IMG/VR virus record: IMGVR_UViG_3300031758_000284
Coordinates: 1-34,237 of that record
DNA from: a virus
Length of the DNA stretch: 34,237 nt
Direction: 5' to 3' (one strand)
Of the stretch, positions 24,296 to 31,218 are shown piece by piece. Within the stretch, counting starts at the first letter, position 1, and every line of letters begins with the position of its first letter. A program made the translations under genes and the position numbers. The notes beneath the pieces were generated by a model. That model did no database searches. It was not told the origin of the DNA and worked only from the letters and a program-made list of their open reading frames with translations.

Positions 24296-24538
24296 TCAAA
24301 CCTCAACGGCGGCAAGCTCCTCGAGAGTGATGTCAACGCCTTGCTGGCGTGCCATCACAACCAATGCGGACCAATACCGCTGCGGGATCACGCCGCCAGT
24401 GCCACCAGGCTTTGGCTGACACCAGCGCGAAAGGGTTGATTTATCAAGATTTAATGATTCGGCCACACTGGCCTTGCCACCTAACTTCTCGATGACACCG
24501 AACGCCGGCTCGAGTGTGTGAATTGTGGGGATGCTCAC
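24296..24538 (-). CDS. Cro-like HTH regulator
   Basis: 80 residues from GTG 24538, chosen because AAGGAG lies seven bases upstream; the longer ATG starts have no such site. The HTH reads AFGVIEKLGGKASVAESLNL then DKSTLSRWCQPKPGGTGGVI, the YdaS/Cro-like pattern in which helix three carries STLSRW. It is divergent from the repressor gene across a short control region and lies before the primase-helicase, as in a lytic-control gene. Confidence 0.8.
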   Translation of the reverse strand: MSIPTIHTLEPAFGVIEKLGGKASVAESLNLDKSTLSRWCQPKPGGTGGVIPQRYWSALVVMARQQGVDITLEELAAVEV

Positions 24539-24642
24539 CTGATTTCTCCTTTTTGTAATCATCAATTGAGATTGACTCATCGTGGAGTTTATGTCACTAT
24601 GCATTCCCCTTAACAAGAATTCGGGTGCAGATTAGAAACAGT
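24539..24642. promoter_or_regulatory. divergent control region between cro-like and repressor genes
   Basis: This spacer must hold both divergent promoters. A one-mismatch copy of the dyad (TGAGATTGACTCA, 24567-24579) lies inside it and overlaps a TTGACT hexamer (24572-24577) on the plus strand. A matched -10 is poor (CACTAT, 17-nt spacer). A short ACTC/GAGT dyad lies at 24575-24588. Confidence 0.55.
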
Positions 24643-25233
24643 ATGGAAAACACGATGAACACACAATGGTTCAAAGACCGACTTAAAGACAAACAAATCT
24701 CACAGAGGGGGCTTGCTAAATTGTTAGATATTGACCCTGCAGCGGCCTCTTTGATGCTGCGCGCAAAAAGAAAAATGACAACGCACGAAGCGCATCAGAT
24801 TGCAACAATATTGGGTCTGCCACTCAATGAAATTATGCGCAACGCTGGCATTGAAGTGATTGATGATGTACGTCGTGTTCCGATCACGGCCTACATGGAC
24901 GAGCATGGTGTTGTCTCTCTCATGCCTGCGCGCACACACGACACAGTTGTTGGCCCTGCCGACTGCCCCATCGGCACTTACGCGATCCAAGTGCGCTCAC
25001 CCGCAACGATCAAGGACGGCTGGCTGGTGTTTGTAAACCCGACCCAAGCGCCAGCTGCGGACAACATTGACAAGCTGTGCTCGACGGCTACAGCTGAAGG
25101 CAAGCAGATCGTTGCAGTGGTTCGCCGTGGTTATAGGCGCGACACCCACAACTTGATTTTGTGGCCCAGCATGGAAGTCCTGGCTGACTGCAATGTCGCC
25201 TGGTCATCCCCAGTTCTCTGGATCAAACCTTAA
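24643..25233 (+). CDS. CI-like phage repressor
   Basis: 196 residues from ATG 24643; GTG 24625 and ATG 24655 are other possible starts, none with a strong ribosome site. The N-terminal HTH is clear: QWFKDRLKDKQISQRGLAKL, LDIDPAAASLMLRAKRKM, THEAHQIATILGLPLNEIMR. A linker and a C-terminal beta-rich domain follow (AIQVRSPATIKDGWLVFVNP), similar to the S24/LexA-type repressor tail, but I do not see the catalytic Ser-Lys dyad. It may therefore dimerise without RecA-driven self-cleavage. A terminator closes the gene. Confidence 0.8.
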   Translation: MENTMNTQWFKDRLKDKQISQRGLAKLLDIDPAAASLMLRAKRKMTTHEAHQIATILGLPLNEIMRNAGIEVIDDVRRVPITAYMDEHGVVSLMPARTHDTVVGPADCPIGTYAIQVRSPATIKDGWLVFVNPTQAPAADNIDKLCSTATAEGKQIVAVVRRGYRRDTHNLILWPSMEVLADCNVAWSSPVLWIKP

Positions 25234-25243
25234 TTTTTTAAGC

Positions 25244-25268
25244 ATTAGGGTTTCCCCTAGTGATTTTT
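25244..25268 (+). terminator. terminator of the repressor gene
   Basis: ATTAGGG and CCCTAGT pair (7 bp, one wobble) across a TTTC loop, followed by GATTTTT. It separates the repressor gene from the early operon promoter 14 nt later. Confidence 0.7.
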
Positions 25269-25281
25269 GTTGATCTTGTTG

Positions 25282-25310
25282 TTGTGATTTTCGCATCATT
25301 GATATATATT
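25282..25310 (+). promoter_or_regulatory. early rightward promoter with operator-like dyad
   Basis: TTGTGA (25282-25287), a 17-nt spacer and TATATT (25305-25310) form a good sigma70-type promoter. The dyad TGTGATTTTCGCA (25283-25295) covers the -35, so a repressor bound there should silence the early operon. Transcription would start near 25317, which rules out the in-frame ATG-like start at 25260 for the next gene. Confidence 0.75.
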
Positions 25311-25352
25311 CACAACATGTTTGATTTAACGCAACAGCAAGAAAGAACGCAA

Positions 25353-25520
25353 ATGCTTAAACCCAGCCACTTCCAAACCCCCCGCACCCTCGCTGACTGC
25401 ACCTTTCCGGTCGGTTACGCAGACAAAGAACCCGTCCTCGAATCAATCCTTGGCTACTGCCTGGCACTGGCCATCGGCGTTGGCCTTGCAGTCCTCCTCG
25501 TTGCCTGGTGGAGCAGTTGA
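25353..25520 (+). CDS. small single-span membrane protein, first early gene
   Basis: 55 residues from ATG 25353, chosen because it lies downstream of the promoter. The first 31 residues (MLKPSHFQTPRTLADCTFPV then GYADKEPVLES) are a pattern I recall in small phage early proteins. The last 24 form a membrane helix (ILGYCLALAIGVGLAVLLVA then WWSS). Function unknown; being first in the early operon suggests takeover or exclusion, which is inference. Confidence 0.65.
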   Translation: MLKPSHFQTPRTLADCTFPVGYADKEPVLESILGYCLALAIGVGLAVLLVAWWSS

Positions 25521-25684
25521 ACTGCCCAAGATGCGGCACTTGGACAGAGGTTCTGGAAACCAGAACTAAGCAGGACAACACCAAGCGACGCAGATACCAG
25601 TGCGCAAACCTGCACCGATTCACAACGATAGAACTGATCAACGAAAAAGTTTTCCCTGAAGTACCCCAAAAAAAGAAGCAGTAA
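25517..25684 (+). CDS. zinc-ribbon protein (NrdR/Ogr-like)
   Basis: 55 residues from TTG 25517, read as Met; GGTGGAG lies upstream and the start overlaps the previous stop as TTGA. The sequence NCPRCGTWTEVLETRTK, then RRRYQCANLHRFTTIE, matches the NrdR-type zinc ribbon, with Cys3, Cys6, Cys29 and His33 as ligands (His in place of the usual last Cys). The family includes small phage DNA-binding regulators. The C-terminus is basic. It is too short for NrdR's ATP-cone, so only the ribbon is present. Confidence 0.8.
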   Translation: MNCPRCGTWTEVLETRTKQDNTKRRRYQCANLHRFTTIELINEKVFPEVPQKKKQ

Positions 25685-25714
25685 TTTTTTAAACCCACGA
25701 CTGGACCCACAACT

Positions 25715-26095
25715 ATGAACACAGACGAACTAGCAACAAAGTGGCGAGAAGCCAAACAACGCGAAGAGGCGGCCCGCAATGACCGGGTTGCCATTGAGCA
25801 AGAGATCATTGAAATGCACCCTGCTAAAGAAGAAGGCGCGGTCACAGTGCACACAGCAGGTGGGAACAACATCACCCTCACCGGCAAGTTAACTTACAAA
25901 GTTGACATCGAAAAACTGACAGCTCTCACGGGTAGCTGGCCAGCAGAGATTCGGCCCCTCAAGACCAAGATTGAGGCCGACGAAACCAAACTGAAAGCAT
26001 TGCGCAATGACGTGCCCAAGCTCTGGGCTGAGATTGCGGCTGCTGTAGAAACCAAACCCGCGAAAACTGGGGTTGCAATTAAGTTTAAAGAATGA
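25715..26095 (+). CDS. conserved phage protein, recombination operon, unknown
   Basis: 126 residues. The N-terminal helix (LATKWREAKQREEAARNDRV, then AIEQEIIEMHP) leads into a small beta domain (GAVTVHTAGGNNITLTGKLT, then YKVD) and a C-terminal helix ending in AIKFKE. I recall this type in phage recombination operons beside ATP-binding proteins, function unestablished. Its stop overlaps the next start (ATGA). Confidence 0.65.
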   Translation: MNTDELATKWREAKQREEAARNDRVAIEQEIIEMHPAKEEGAVTVHTAGGNNITLTGKLTYKVDIEKLTALTGSWPAEIRPLKTKIEADETKLKALRNDVPKLWAEIAAAVETKPAKTGVAIKFKE

Positions 26096-26394
26096 GCAGC
26101 GGTGAACAGCTGCGCGACCAGGGCATCACGCTGGTCCTCGACAACGCTGCTGACTGGGCCCTGGTGTCACAAGTCAACTTCACCTTCTGGCTTGAGCATG
26201 TGGCTCCCACAGAGTTCAGCATTGAAGACTTCCGCATCTACGCGGCCAAGAATGGCATGCCAGAGCCGCACCACCCCAACGCATGGGGCGCGATGAGCAA
26301 ACGCTTTTCTCACCTAATCCAGCCAGTTGGCTACACACAGAGCCGGCGCCCCGCTGCTCACTCTCGTTTAACTCGTACTTATAGAAGGGCCTGA
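26092..26394 (+). CDS. small winged-helix-like phage protein
   Basis: 100 residues. FSIEDFRIYAAKNGMPEPHH then PNAWGAMSKRFSHLIQPVGY is a pattern I know from small phage proteins with a winged-helix-like core, where a PxAWG motif precedes a helix and a GYTxSRRPxxH end. DNA binding is likely but unproven. It sits between the 126-residue protein and the Sak4-like ATPase. Confidence 0.65.
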   Translation: MSSGEQLRDQGITLVLDNAADWALVSQVNFTFWLEHVAPTEFSIEDFRIYAAKNGMPEPHHPNAWGAMSKRFSHLIQPVGYTQSRRPAAHSRLTRTYRRA

Positions 26395-26396
26395 TC

Positions 26397-27140
26397 ATGG
26401 CATTCGATCTCTCATCCATTTCGCGCACCAAGCGCATGCGCGCTCCCAAAATTGTCATTGCCGGCCCAGGCAAAATTGGCAAGACAACCTTTGCTTCCCA
26501 GGCGCCAAACGCTGTCGGCATCTTGACTGAGGACGGCGCTGACGCGGTCGATGCTTCGGCCTTTCCGTTGTGTTCTTCGCTATCCGATGTTTATGCCGCA
26601 ATAGGAACGCTGCTCAAAGACAAGCACGACTTTGAGTCTGTGTTCCTGGATTCCCTCGACTGGCTTGAGCCATTGCTGCACCAGCATGTTTGCGAGGCCA
26701 ACAAGTGGGCATCGATCGAGGCGCCTGGTTACGGCAAGGGCTACATCGCTGCAGCTGAAGAGTGGCGCACGTTGCTCTCAGGCCTGGAGGCTCTTCGCGC
26801 CCAACGCAACATGGCCATCATTTTGATCGCGCACGACAAGATCAAGCGCTTTGAGTCTCCCCTGCATGAGGGCTACGACCAATACACATTGAAGTTGCAC
26901 GACCGCGCTGGCGCTCTTGTCCAGGAGTGGGCAGACGTCATTGGCTGGGCCAACTACCGCGTCGTCACAACTCAATCAGACGCCGGCTACGGCAACAAAG
27001 AAACAAAGGCCCGCACCACGGGCGAACGAATCCTTCACGTCGAACCGCACCCCGCTCACATGGGTGGGAACCGCTTCGGTTTGAAGAATATGCCTCTCAG
27101 CTGGGAAGCATTCGCTGCTGCACTTGCGGCCAACAACTAA
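26397..27140 (+). CDS. Sak4-like RecA-type ATPase (recombination)
   Basis: 247 residues. Walker A GPGKIGKT (residues 23-30), Walker B SVFLDS (81-86) and a Gln/His-type third motif near MAIILIAHDKIKRFE identify the AAA_24 / Sak4 group, single-strand annealing ATPases of phages that work with an SSB-like partner. The partner candidate (DUF669) is the next gene, and a RecB/Cas4-like nuclease follows. The core is complete. Confidence 0.88.
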   Translation: MAFDLSSISRTKRMRAPKIVIAGPGKIGKTTFASQAPNAVGILTEDGADAVDASAFPLCSSLSDVYAAIGTLLKDKHDFESVFLDSLDWLEPLLHQHVCEANKWASIEAPGYGKGYIAAAEEWRTLLSGLEALRAQRNMAIILIAHDKIKRFESPLHEGYDQYTLKLHDRAGALVQEWADVIGWANYRVVTTQSDAGYGNKETKARTTGERILHVEPHPAHMGGNRFGLKNMPLSWEAFAAALAANN

Positions 27141-27162
27141 GCCATCAACCAGGAGAAACCAC

Positions 27163-27627
27163 ATGGCCTTATTCAACTTCAACGCTGCCACTGTCGAACC
27201 AATGCAGGCGCGCTCCTTCGAGCCGCTGCCCAAAGGCGACTACGAAATGATGATCGTCAAATCAGACGTCAAGCCAACGCAGGCCGGCACCGGTCACTAC
27301 ATTGAGCTCGAGATGCACGTCCTGAACGGTGAGCACTCAGGCCGCCGTCACTGGGAGCGCTTAAATGTCGACAACCCAAACAAGACAGCGCAAGACATTG
27401 CCAACGCGGCCCTGGCCTCTCTTTGTTATGCCATTGGCATCGAGGACATGACAGAGACAGAGCAGCTGCATGACCAGCCGTTTGTTGCGCATGTGGAGAT
27501 CGACAAGAAAGATCCAACTCGTAACCGCGTCATGGGATATGCCACCGCAGGCGCGCCAGCAGCTAAAGCAGCAGCGCCAGCAGCACGGCCCGCGGCTGCA
27601 GCTCCAGCTAAGAAGCCCTGGGGTTGA
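27163..27627 (+). CDS. DUF669 family, SSB-like recombination partner
   Basis: 154 residues from ATG 27163, after AGGAG; the upstream in-frame start at 27124 is unlikely. An OB-fold-like core (GDYEMMIVKSDVKPTQAGTG and YIELEMHVLNGEHSGRRHW, then NPNKTAQDIANAALASLCYA) matches DUF669, which commonly accompanies Sak4. The tail is Ala/Pro-rich and ends KKPWG, like the disordered acceptor tails of SSB proteins, though without acidic residues. Confidence 0.85.
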   Translation: MALFNFNAATVEPMQARSFEPLPKGDYEMMIVKSDVKPTQAGTGHYIELEMHVLNGEHSGRRHWERLNVDNPNKTAQDIANAALASLCYAIGIEDMTETEQLHDQPFVAHVEIDKKDPTRNRVMGYATAGAPAAKAAAPAARPAAAAPAKKPWG

Positions 27628-27629
27628 AC

Positions 27630-28817
27630 ATGGCGCGAGTGCCCGAGTCACAGCACACAACGGCCACCGCCATCGTGCGGTGGTACGAGAGCAAGCCACA
27701 AGAGCACCGCCCACACATGGGCGCGTCGCTGATTGGCCACCAATGCAATCGCTACATCTGGCTGACATGGCGCTGGGCGCTCAAGCCTGAATTTTCAGGC
27801 CGCATGCTGCGCCTGTTCAGCACCGGCCAGCGCGAGGAATCACGCCTGGTCGAAGAGCTGCGCGGCATCGGCGCGACTGTGTGGGACCGTGATCCAGACA
27901 CTGGTGATCAGTTCCGCGTATCGGCCTGCAATGGCCACTTCGGTGGCTCACTTGATGGCGTTGGCAAAGGTTTGCCAGAGGCGCCCAAGTCCCCATGTGT
28001 GCTCGAGTTCAAGACACACAACGACAAGTCATTCAATGACCTGTGCAGCAAGAAAGTGCAAGGCGCAAAGCCGCAGCACTACGACCAGATGACGGTCTAC
28101 ATGGGGCTGATGGAGATCGATCGCGCCATGTACATGGGCGTGAACAAGAACAACGACGACGTCTATTGCGAGTGGGTCCATTTTGACAAGGACCACTTTG
28201 CAGTGCTGATGGATCGCGCACAGCACCTGATCGAGCAGACAGCATCACCAGAGCCATTGAGCCGCGACCCAAGCTACTACATCTGCAAGATGTGCAGCTT
28301 TCACAAACACTGCCACGGCGGCATGGCTGCCGAGATGAACTGCCGCACTTGCTGTCATTCCTCACCCGTTGAGAACGCGGCGTGGCAATGCGTCAAGTTC
28401 AGAAAGCAGTTGACTGACAAAGCGCAGCGCGCAGGCTGTGAGGCTCACCTGATGATCCCCTCGCTGATCCCCTACGCGGAAGCAATCGACGGCGGCGAGT
28501 CATGGATTGCCTACAAGCACCGTGAGACTGGTGCGACGTTTGTGAATGGCCAAGAGACGATTCAAGAGTACGGCCAGAGCTTCTCGAGCAAAGAGCTGCA
28601 ATTGTGTCCAGGCACATTGATCTCTGAAGTGGCCGCGCTCAAGGAACAGTTTCCAGGCAGCACGGTTGCAAGCGGAAGTCTTCTAACAATTTTTGATGAC
28701 CTGGCCACGCATCCTGATGACATCCCAGTCAAGAAGGACAACCCAACCAAGGCAGAAACCAGGCGCAAGACAACCGCTGCAGTTGAGGCAATGAAACGTT
28801 TCGGAGAGACGCGATGA
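27630..28817 (+). CDS. Cas4/RecB-like PD-(D/E)XK nuclease with iron-sulfur cysteines
   Basis: 395 residues from ATG 27630 (TTG 27624 is possible). The nuclease core shows Asp109 (GGSLDGVGKG), Glu126 and Lys128 (VLEFKTHN) and a QxxxY-like helix (KPQHYDQMTVYM). Cys39 with Cys219, Cys222 and Cys228 (YICKMCSFHKHC) gives the 1+3 cysteine pattern of AddB/Cas4 4Fe-4S nucleases. The C-terminal third adds more Cys (NCRTCCHS) and a basic end. It probably makes single-stranded ends for the Sak4-type annealing pathway. The last base pairs overlap the next start (ATGA). Confidence 0.87.
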   Translation: MARVPESQHTTATAIVRWYESKPQEHRPHMGASLIGHQCNRYIWLTWRWALKPEFSGRMLRLFSTGQREESRLVEELRGIGATVWDRDPDTGDQFRVSACNGHFGGSLDGVGKGLPEAPKSPCVLEFKTHNDKSFNDLCSKKVQGAKPQHYDQMTVYMGLMEIDRAMYMGVNKNNDDVYCEWVHFDKDHFAVLMDRAQHLIEQTASPEPLSRDPSYYICKMCSFHKHCHGGMAAEMNCRTCCHSSPVENAAWQCVKFRKQLTDKAQRAGCEAHLMIPSLIPYAEAIDGGESWIAYKHRETGATFVNGQETIQEYGQSFSSKELQLCPGTLISEVAALKEQFPGSTVASGSLLTIFDDLATHPDDIPVKKDNPTKAETRRKTTAAVEAMKRFGETR

Positions 28818-28927
28818 TCAAGAATGTCTGCATCTATGTGAGCCTGTGGTGTGCCAGCCTGGTCATCATTGGCTTGATTGCCAAGGCCACTTACTACGTC
28901 TTCATGTTGGGGTGGAACGCGCTGTGA
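28814..28927 (+). CDS. small membrane peptide in the recombination operon
   Basis: 37 residues (MIKNVCIYVSLWCASLVIIG then LIAKATYYVFMLGWNAL), almost entirely one hydrophobic helix. Start and stop both overlap neighbours (ATGA at 28814, GTGA at 28924), which supports it as a real coupled gene. No known family. Confidence 0.65.
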   Translation: MIKNVCIYVSLWCASLVIIGLIAKATYYVFMLGWNAL

Positions 28928-29424
28928 CCATCATCGACATGATCAAAGAACGCACGATTGAGGTGGGCGATTGCTGGGAGTGGCAAGGCGCTTTGCAGGC
29001 GTGTGGAACAACACCCACGATTCGTCACAAGCAGCGGACCATGTCTGTGCGTCGATTGATCATGGAGGTGCAGGGCTATTCGCTTGAAAGCAAAGTTGCC
29101 ACATGCACATGCGGCAATCACTTGTGCGTCAATCCTGAGCATGTGGAAATCATCACCAGGAAAAAACTCACAAAGCGAGTCGCATCACAAATCAGGCGCT
29201 CAGTCAGCGTGATTCGCATGGCCAAGATTTCATCAGTGGCGCGTCAACACGCAAAGCTCAACGAGCAGTTGGCTGAAGAGATCAGGCAGGCCGATGGCAC
29301 ACAGCGCGAGATCGCCAAACGCTTTGGCGTGAGCCAGGCCACCGTCAGCGTGATCAAACGCGGCAAGACCTGGCGCGACTACAACAACCCTTTCGCTCAG
29401 CTTATTGGAGCAAGTAACAAATGA
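28924..29424 (+). CDS. HNH endonuclease-like protein with C-terminal HTH
   Basis: 166 residues from GTG 28924 (ATG 28939 possible). Residues about 20-80 show an HNH_3-type pattern: GDCWEWQGAL, RRLIMEVQGYSLESKVATCT and CGNHLCVNPEHVEIIT. Residues about 115-150 contain a Hin-like HTH (REIAKRFGVSQATVSVIKRG). Such proteins cut or nick specific sites, often as homing enzymes; the HTH would direct them. It lies between the nuclease and the resolvase; the stop overlaps the RuvC start (ATGA). Confidence 0.78.
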   Translation: MTIIDMIKERTIEVGDCWEWQGALQACGTTPTIRHKQRTMSVRRLIMEVQGYSLESKVATCTCGNHLCVNPEHVEIITRKKLTKRVASQIRRSVSVIRMAKISSVARQHAKLNEQLAEEIRQADGTQREIAKRFGVSQATVSVIKRGKTWRDYNNPFAQLIGASNK

Positions 29425-29897
29425 ATTTTTTAATTGGTATTGATCCAGGCGCGTCCGGCGCCGTTGCGATCCTGGAGAAGAGCGGAAAGCTGGTCCATGT
29501 CTTTGACATGCCATCAGTCGAAGTCATGGCCGGTGGCAAAGCCAAAAAGCGCGTGAGCCCTGAGATGCTGGCCGCCGAGCTCAAGCTCTACGCCGACCAG
29601 GGCGCCACAGCTGTGGTCGAGCAAGTGGGCGCGATGCCTGGGCAGGGCGTGAGCTCCATGTTTGCCTTTGGTGAATCGTTTGGCTTGGCCAAGGGAGTCC
29701 TGGCCGGCCTGGGCATCCCGACCAGCACCGTGACGCCTGGTAAGTGGAAAAAAGCAATGGGAGTCAACGCAGGCAAGGACGGCAGCCGGGCCAAGGCAGC
29801 GCAGCTGTGGCCAACCCAGGCAGGCGAGTTCAAGCGCGTCAAGGACGATGGCCGCGCCGAGGCAGCGCTAATTGCCGAATGGAGCCGTCTTAACTGA
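29421..29897 (+). CDS. RuvC-like Holliday junction resolvase
   Basis: 158 residues. An RNase H-fold with acidic residues in the RuvC order: Asp8 (IGIDPGASGAVA), Glu67 (AVVEQVGAMPGQGV) and Asp142/143 with Glu147 (KDDGRAEAALIAEW). The segment SSMFAFGESFGLAKGVLAGL is typical of the phage and bacterial RuvC group. It would resolve recombination or replication junctions before packaging, and closes the recombination operon. Confidence 0.9.
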   Translation: MNFLIGIDPGASGAVAILEKSGKLVHVFDMPSVEVMAGGKAKKRVSPEMLAAELKLYADQGATAVVEQVGAMPGQGVSSMFAFGESFGLAKGVLAGLGIPTSTVTPGKWKKAMGVNAGKDGSRAKAAQLWPTQAGEFKRVKDDGRAEAALIAEWSRLN

Positions 29898-29903
29898 CAC
29901 ATG

Positions 29904-29938
29904 TTGACATTTCCGATGATAGTTGAGACAATCTCATC
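29904..29938 (+). promoter_or_regulatory. integrase promoter with overlapping operator-like dyad
   Basis: TTGACA (29904-29909), 17-nt spacer and GACAAT (29927-29932) form a strong sigma70-type promoter. TGAGACAATCTCA (29924-29936) is a perfect palindromic dyad over the -10. The integrase can therefore be controlled apart from the early operon. Confidence 0.78.
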
Positions 29939-29961
29939 ATCAAATTAAGGAGTCCCAAAAA

Positions 29962-30918
29962 ATGGCACTTATTCTCAGAGGCGAAAACTATTGGATGGAC
30001 GTCCAGATCAATGGCAAGCGGTTGCGCGAATCATTGAAGACTGGCGACAAGAAGCTGGCCCAGCAGCTGCACGACATGCGCAAGGCTGAGCTCTGGCGCG
30101 AGGGGGTCCTGAAGGAGAAGCCCAAGAAGACATTCAAGGAGGCCTGCGCACGCTGGGTGGTCGAGCGCGCACACAAGCGCTCACTGCCTGATGACGAGCT
30201 CAAGATCAAGTTTCTCCTTCCAAAGATAGGCACTGTCCTGCTGTCTGAGCTCACTCGAGACAAGATCGAAAGCGTGCTGCCCAAGGAGGTTGCAGGCGCC
30301 ACCAGGAACCGCTACCGCGCCCTGATTCGGGCCATGTTGCGTGCTGCTGAGCGTGAGTGGGACTGGCTTGACCGCGCCCCTATCCTCAGAACAGAGGCAG
30401 AACCAAAGCGCCGCGTCGCATATCTGACACGCGAGCAGGCCGAGGTTTTGATCGCTTGTCTCCCGGAAAAGTATCGGATGCCAGTCCGTTTCGCTTTACT
30501 CACCGGGTTGAGAAGATCGAATGTTTTTGGCTTGACCTGGGAGGCTGTGGATCTGGACAACAGCATGGTGCATGTGGCCGCGGAAGACGCCAAAGCTGGC
30601 CAGCGCATCCTGGTCCCGCTCAACAAGTCGGCCAAGGCACTGCTGGAATCCTTCCCTGAGCCCCGCAAAGGGCGCGTGTGGGGCGATATGGACCGCGTCT
30701 GGGCCAACACCTGGACAGGCGCCTGCAAGCGCGCTGGCGTGCCTGGCTTTCGTTTCCATGATCTGCGCCACACCTGGGCGTCCTGGCACGCTATGGCAGG
30801 CACTCCCCTGTCGGTGCTCCAGGAGCTGGGTGGCTGGCACTCGCATGAGATGGTGCAGCGCTACGCCCACCTGTCGCCAGAGCACCTGGCGAATGCTGCT
30901 GAGCGCGTTAACTTTTGA
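29962..30918 (+). CDS. int: tyrosine recombinase, phage integrase
   Basis: 318 residues from ATG 29962, after AAGGAG; the upstream in-frame start lies inside the promoter. An N-terminal arm-binding segment (MALILRGENYWMDVQINGKR) and a core-binding SAM-like domain (to about residue 150) precede the catalytic domain. Arg184 (LLTGLRRSN), His266-x-x-Arg269 (FHDLRHTWAS), His293 (GGWHSH) and Tyr301 (QRYAHLSPEH) complete the catalytic set. The tRNA-His elements just behind it are the expected target. Confidence 0.95.
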   Translation: MALILRGENYWMDVQINGKRLRESLKTGDKKLAQQLHDMRKAELWREGVLKEKPKKTFKEACARWVVERAHKRSLPDDELKIKFLLPKIGTVLLSELTRDKIESVLPKEVAGATRNRYRALIRAMLRAAEREWDWLDRAPILRTEAEPKRRVAYLTREQAEVLIACLPEKYRMPVRFALLTGLRRSNVFGLTWEAVDLDNSMVHVAAEDAKAGQRILVPLNKSAKALLESFPEPRKGRVWGDMDRVWANTWTGACKRAGVPGFRFHDLRHTWASWHAMAGTPLSVLQELGGWHSHEMVQRYAHLSPEHLANAAERVNF

Positions 30919-30924
30919 GGGGGC

Positions 30925-31001
30925 TGGGGTGGCCGATGGGACTCGAACCCACGACCGCTGGAATCACAATCCAGAGCTCTACCAGCTGAGCTACGGCCAC
31001 C
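30925..31001 (-). tRNA. tRNA-His (GTG), complete, with encoded CCA
   Basis: The minus strand folds into a full cloverleaf: extra G at -1, GTGGCCG/CGGCCAC acceptor stem, GCTC/GAGC D-stem, CTGGA/TCCAG anticodon stem around GTG, T-arm with TTCGAGT and a terminal C then CCA. The -1 G and GTG anticodon are diagnostic of tRNA-His. It lies seven bases behind the integrase stop and differs from the second, partial copy. Confidence 0.95.
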
Positions 31002-31019
31002 ATTGCTTTGAATCTACGA

Positions 31020-31034
31020 CACAAAAATGTCACA
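31020..31034 (+). repeat. arm-type direct repeat, left copy
   Basis: CACAAAAATGTCACA recurs exactly at 31203-31217. The two copies flank the half tRNA-His and have the spacing expected of integrase arm sites. Confidence 0.6.
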
Positions 31035-31081
31035 ACAATTCAAAAATCACAACTGGGAAATGCCGAAAGCCTTGATTCTAT

Positions 31082-31128
31082 TGGGGTGGCTGATGGGGCT
31101 CGAACCCACGACAACAGGAATCACAATC
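31082..31128 (-). other. attP core: 3' half of tRNA-His
   Basis: Read on the minus strand, this 47-nt segment runs from the anticodon loop (GATTGTGATTCCTG) through the T-arm to CCA, but lacks the 5' half and D-arm. It matches, from memory, a betaproteobacterial tRNA-His better than the phage's own copy does. Upon integration it would restore the host gene's 3' end. Its position behind int, between direct repeats, supports attP. Confidence 0.8.
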
Positions 31129-31138
31129 TGAAAATACC

Positions 31139-31163
31139 AAAAAAAGCCCCCAGTTACGGGGGC
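31139..31163 (-). terminator. terminator of the lysis block
   Basis: GCCCCC and GGGGGC pair on the minus strand across a 6-nt loop, followed by seven T. It lies 56 nt behind the lysozyme stop and keeps late transcription out of the attachment region. Confidence 0.85.
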
Positions 31164-31202
31164 AAAGGTGCAGATGGCAACTGCTCTGTCACAAACTAAT
31201 GG

Positions 31203-31217
31203 CACAAAAATGTCACA
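31203..31217 (+). repeat. arm-type direct repeat, right copy
   Basis: Exact copy of the 15-mer at 31020-31034. A related TGTCACAA lies at 31187. Confidence 0.6.
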
Positions 31218-31218
31218 T

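Noticed and set aside
30572-31199. Plus-strand frames with VADGTRTHD and VADGARTHD
   Set aside because: These peptides come from reading tRNA-His sequence in the antisense direction, a known annotation artefact.
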